Program-made: the position numbers and the translations under genes
Assembly: GCF_005049045.1 (NCBI RefSeq)
Contig: NZ_SUPK01000008.1
Coordinates: forward strand, 124,001-188,000
Length of the DNA stretch: 64,000 nucleotides
From: Cohnella pontilimi
GTDB lineage: Bacteria; Bacillota; Bacilli; Paenibacillales; Paenibacillaceae
Direction: 5' to 3'
The notes under the pieces: model-generated
The model's database searches: none
What the model saw: the letters and a program-made list of their open reading frames with translations, nothing else
What the model was told of the DNA's origin: nothing
Shown here: piece by piece, positions 61,648 through 64,000 of the stretch
Layout of the letters: every line of letters begins with the position of its first letter
How positions within the stretch are numbered: position 1 is the stretch's first letter

Positions 61648-62531
61648 CCCGGGACAATCTCGGCTCTAAGCGGTGTAGTGCCTGCCGGTTCCCCGTCACC
61701 GTAAGCGAGCAGTGGTTCGGGGGCTTCCACAGTCACCTCTTGTCCGCTCAGCATCGTGACAAACCGGGAACGGACATGGCTGCCTCGCAGCACCGTGGGA
61801 AAAACGCGCAGAAGCTGCAGCACCGTACAATCGTGAACCACGCATACATGAAGCAGCCCGTCGTCTGACCGAGCATCCGGACAAATCTTGAGTCCTCCGC
61901 CGTAGGTGGGAAGATTCGCCACGGCAGTCAGCCAGGCGTTCGGGATTTCCCGGCGAACGCCGTCTATCGTAATCGTCATCGTTTGGGGCCGATACACCGC
62001 GAGCATGCGGATCAGACCGATGATGTACGCCAGCGGCCCGGCGCCCAAGCGGTTGCACCATTTTTTATAGCGCGATCCGTTCACGTCTTCGGCAACCGCG
62101 CCGTCCAAGCCGATGGCAACGGAGATCAAAGAAGGGTGGGAGTCGCTGTCGTCCCGCCATGTTTTCATGTAATCCGCCGGCTGGGCGTCACCCGCCAAGA
62201 GGACATCGAGCGCGGCGACCGGATCTTTCGGCAGCCGGAACGCGAGAGCCGTATCGTTGCCCGAACCGCAGGGGATGACGCCGATCGGCAGATTATACTC
62301 GATGGCCAGCGGCAAAATGCTGTGCAGCGTGCCGTCTCCGCCGACGGCGGCGACTGCCCGGACAGGCTGGTTCCGAATGATGTCCTCCGCCTGCCGAAGC
62401 GCTTCCTCCGAAGAAGCCCCGACAATTTTCGCAAATGTGATATTGCGCCGGTTCAGCTCATTTTCCACCGTGCGCCAAACCCGTTCCCCCCGGCCGTTGC
62501 CGGACCTTAAATTCACCACAAATAAGATCAA
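61617..62531 (-). CDS. Diacylglycerol/lipid kinase family (YegS/BmrU-like)
   Basis: 304 residues from TTG 62531. The N terminus ILFVVNLRSGNGRG, GGDGTLHSILPLAI and GVIPCGSGNDTALAFRLP are the DAGK catalytic motifs; LLAYGDGEP lies at the end. TTG was chosen because GGAGG precedes it and the DAGK fold starts there; ATG 62558 lacks an RBS. Its 3' end overlaps the kinase gene by about 31 bases, tail to tail. Confidence 0.9.
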   Translation of the reverse strand: MILFVVNLRSGNGRGERVWRTVENELNRRNITFAKIVGASSEEALRQAEDIIRNQPVRAVAAVGGDGTLHSILPLAIEYNLPIGVIPCGSGNDTALAFRLPKDPVAALDVLLAGDAQPADYMKTWRDDSDSHPSLISVAIGLDGAVAEDVNGSRYKKWCNRLGAGPLAYIIGLIRMLAVYRPQTMTITIDGVRREIPNAWLTAVANLPTYGGGLKICPDARSDDGLLHVCVVHDCTVLQLLRVFPTVLRGSHVRSRFVTMLSGQEVTVEAPEPLLAYGDGEPAGTTPLRAEIVPGQLLFLTSSG

Positions 62532-62661
62532 GCGCCTATGTTCCTCCTTGATGCCCATGACTTGATTACATTATAAGGACTGGAGTCGCATTGGGGAAGC
62601 GGATTCATGACACATCGTGTTATAATGAGTGGCAACCGACAGCCGGCTAGGAGGAACGCGT

Positions 62662-62730
62662 GTGTCCCATCTGCTGAAAAACTTAGACTCGTACACGCGC
62701 TGGGACGCCGAGGAGGTGGTGTCGCCATGA
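62662..62730 (+). CDS. 22-residue leader ORF coupled to the FUSC gene
   Basis: GTG start 7 bases after AGGAGG (62649-62654), sequence begins MSHLLKNLDSYTRW, stop TGA overlapping the next ATG (CCATGA). This geometry indicates translational coupling. An extended -10 TGTTATAAT lies 35 bases upstream. Confidence 0.5.
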   Translation: MSHLLKNLDSYTRWDAEEVVSP

Positions 62731-63797
62731 CGGTTGGAGCGCGCGTGTTGAAAACAGGCCTCGCGGTGGCGGTCGCCCTATGGGTGGCCACCACGATTGC
62801 CGGATTTAATTCTCCGATCATATCCGCGGTGGCGGCGATTTTTACGATACAGCCTTCCATTTACCGGTCTTGGAAAGAGCTCCTCCAGCAGGTGCAAAGC
62901 AACATGCTGGGAGCGGCGGTCGCGGTGGCCGCCGTATGGTTGATCGGCAACAAGCCGATCGCGGTAGGGCTCGTATGCATTTGCGTTATCCTTCTGTGCC
63001 TCCGGTTGAAAGCCGAGGAAACGATCGGGCTGACGCTCGTGACGGTCGTCGTCATTATGGAAGCCCGCGGCCAGACCGGCTGGAACGTCGCGCTCGACCG
63101 GTTCGCGGCCATTATGACCGGGATGCTCTCCGCGTTCGCCGTCAATGTGGCGGTGGCGCCGCCGCGTCATCGCGAGCGGTTCGTTAAGCTCGTGCAGGAT
63201 GCGCAGTCGTCACTGTCCCGCCTGCTGAGAACGGCCATATCGAACGAGCTCAAGGAAAACGTGTTCCGCGACGAGCTGAAACGTGTCAGAAAGCAGCTGC
63301 GGCAGCTGCAGGAATATTACGAGCTGTTTGCCGAGGAACGGGTTTGGAGAGCCGAAGCACGTGTGGCGCGGGGAAGGCTGCTCGTCGTTTATAAAGGCAT
63401 GATGGCAGCTTTGGAACAAGGCCTCGCGCTGCTTGAGGCGGTCGAACAGCATTACTTCGCGATTCCCACGGCACAAGCGTGGAACCGTCTGATCGACCGG
63501 CAGATCGAGGCGCTGTGCGGATATCATGAACTGCTGATGTGGAAGTGGGAGGGGCAGTTGAAACCGGGCGCCAACGCTTCCGCACCTCCGGATGAGGCGA
63601 CGGCGCTGCTGACCGACATGATCGCCGAGCGCTCCGAGCAGACGGACGCCGTCTCCCGCGCCAGGCTGCTTGTGTTGACGAGTTCCTTATTCTCGTACGA
63701 AGACCGGCTGCGCCGGCTGGACAAGCTCATCGAACGGTGGCTCCAACGAGAAGAGCCGGTGTCGATCGGCGAAATCGACCCAAGGGCATCCGACTGA
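62727..63797 (+). CDS. Aromatic acid exporter / FUSC family membrane protein
   Basis: 356 residues from ATG 62727 (GGAGGTGG). Four to five membrane segments in the first 135 residues; INSPIISAVAAIFTIQPSIYRSW-like block (FNSPIISAVAAIFTIQPS here) is the YgaE/YqjA (DUF939) signature. The C-terminal two thirds are helical and cytoplasmic (LVQDAQSSLSRLLRTAIS, RKQLRQLQEYYELF). Related to ArAE exporters; substrate unknown. Confidence 0.85.
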   Translation: MTVGARVLKTGLAVAVALWVATTIAGFNSPIISAVAAIFTIQPSIYRSWKELLQQVQSNMLGAAVAVAAVWLIGNKPIAVGLVCICVILLCLRLKAEETIGLTLVTVVVIMEARGQTGWNVALDRFAAIMTGMLSAFAVNVAVAPPRHRERFVKLVQDAQSSLSRLLRTAISNELKENVFRDELKRVRKQLRQLQEYYELFAEERVWRAEARVARGRLLVVYKGMMAALEQGLALLEAVEQHYFAIPTAQAWNRLIDRQIEALCGYHELLMWKWEGQLKPGANASAPPDEATALLTDMIAERSEQTDAVSRARLLVLTSSLFSYEDRLRRLDKLIERWLQREEPVSIGEIDPRASD

Positions 63798-63815
63798 TGG
63801 ATGCCCTTGCTTGTG
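63781..63815 (+). terminator. Hairpin at the end of the FUSC gene
   Basis: CAAGGGCATCC with GGATGCCCTTG, stop codon in the loop; no strong U-run. From 63816 to 63900 I see nothing further. Confidence 0.6.
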
Positions 63816-63902
63816 TGGCAACGATTCACGGGATGAGCGGGCAATTAAGCTGTCGCACAGCCTTACTCACACGAACCTCTGCTCACCGTCGCCAATAACG
63901 GC

Positions 63903-63935
63903 AAAAAAGAAACCGACCGGCATCCCGGTCGGTTT
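63903..63935 (-). terminator. Terminator of the right-edge gene
   Basis: AAACCGACCGG with CCGGTCGGTTT, followed on the minus strand by a T-rich run (TTTCTTTTTT). It overlaps the stop codon by two bases. Confidence 0.88.
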
Positions 63936-64000
63936 AAGAGCGGTTCAAACGGCGGCGCGGGTGGGTGATTTTGCCTTCCGCCTTTTCCTCGCTGTCTTTT
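63934..64000 (-). CDS. C-terminal fragment of a minus-strand gene, unknown
   Basis: Only the last 21 codons are inside the window, ending EGKITHPRRRLNRS and TAA. Basic, hydrophilic tail. The frame is supported by the terminator straight after the stop. Identity cannot be told. Confidence 0.5.
   Translation of the reverse strand, partial: KDSEEKAEGKITHPRRRLNRS

Overview
The window looks like chromosomal DNA of a Gram-positive, endospore-forming Firmicute, most likely in or near the Paenibacillaceae. GC is moderate to high. AGGAGG-type ribosome binding sites are strong, GTG and TTG starts are common, and intrinsic terminators with U-runs are frequent. The gene content fits: YetF/YndM/YcgQR/YhfW-type proteins, a lipoteichoic acid synthase-like enzyme, many lipoproteins, no outer-membrane genes, a possible sigma-H promoter on a sensor kinase, and LexA boxes of the Bacillus type. 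The family-level placement is inference.

Layout. 1-6.3 kb: a cut L,D-transpeptidase, a YhdH-type oxidoreductase, an NlpC/P60 hydrolase, a DUF421 protein, a 47-residue protein, the psuK-psuG pseudouridine operon and a secreted coiled-coil protein. 6.6-14.3 kb: a Flp/Tad pilus operon (DUF192, flp pilin, cpaA, tadE, tadG-like, cpaB, tadZ, cpaF, tadB, tadC). A cyclic-di-GMP-I riboswitch aptamer followed by an intrinsic terminator precedes it. 14.3-18.8 kb: four co-directional glycan-type genes (GT2 transferase, methyltransferase, two polytopic membrane proteins) follow with almost no gaps. 19.0-21.4 kb: short repeats and a molybdopterin oxidoreductase.

21.5-28.0 kb: a sugar ABC import and catabolism operon (binding protein, LacI regulator, NagB-like deaminase, two permeases, AGE-type epimerase) behind a promoter with twin LacI-type operators. 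28-33 kb: topB, a lipoprotein, several very small genes, and csoR-copZ under a clear CsoR operator. 33-43 kb: a 52-bp tandem repeat array, ycgQ-ycgR, an MFS pump with a terminator in its leader, an SDR, a lipoteichoic acid synthase-like protein, a PAP2 phosphatase, and a TetR/DHA2-efflux pair with twin operators. A LexA-box promoter points antisense into that tetR gene. 43.2-43.9 kb is an AT-rich gap. 43.9-49.5 kb is a complete oppABCDF operon.

49.6-64 kb: an XRE/membrane-protein pair, a Rieske oxidoreductase, a mutarotase-like protein, a phosphodiester glycosidase, a LexA-box radical SAM protein, a universal stress protein, a decayed gene, tRNA-Thr(CGT), several small proteins, a DUF1906 protein, a Nudix hydrolase, a degenerate-MHYT sensor kinase, a lipid kinase, an FUSC-type membrane protein translationally coupled to a 22-codon ORF, and a gene fragment at the right edge.

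The most notable structure is the pilus operon, where an RNA aptamer would tie expression of a whole Tad apparatus, and possibly the adjoining glycan genes, to cyclic di-GMP. Next are the two LexA-box promoters, the tandem repeat array, and several leader elements (terminators, start-stop and mini-ORFs) ahead of membrane-protein genes. No CRISPR array, phage or insertion sequence was seen.
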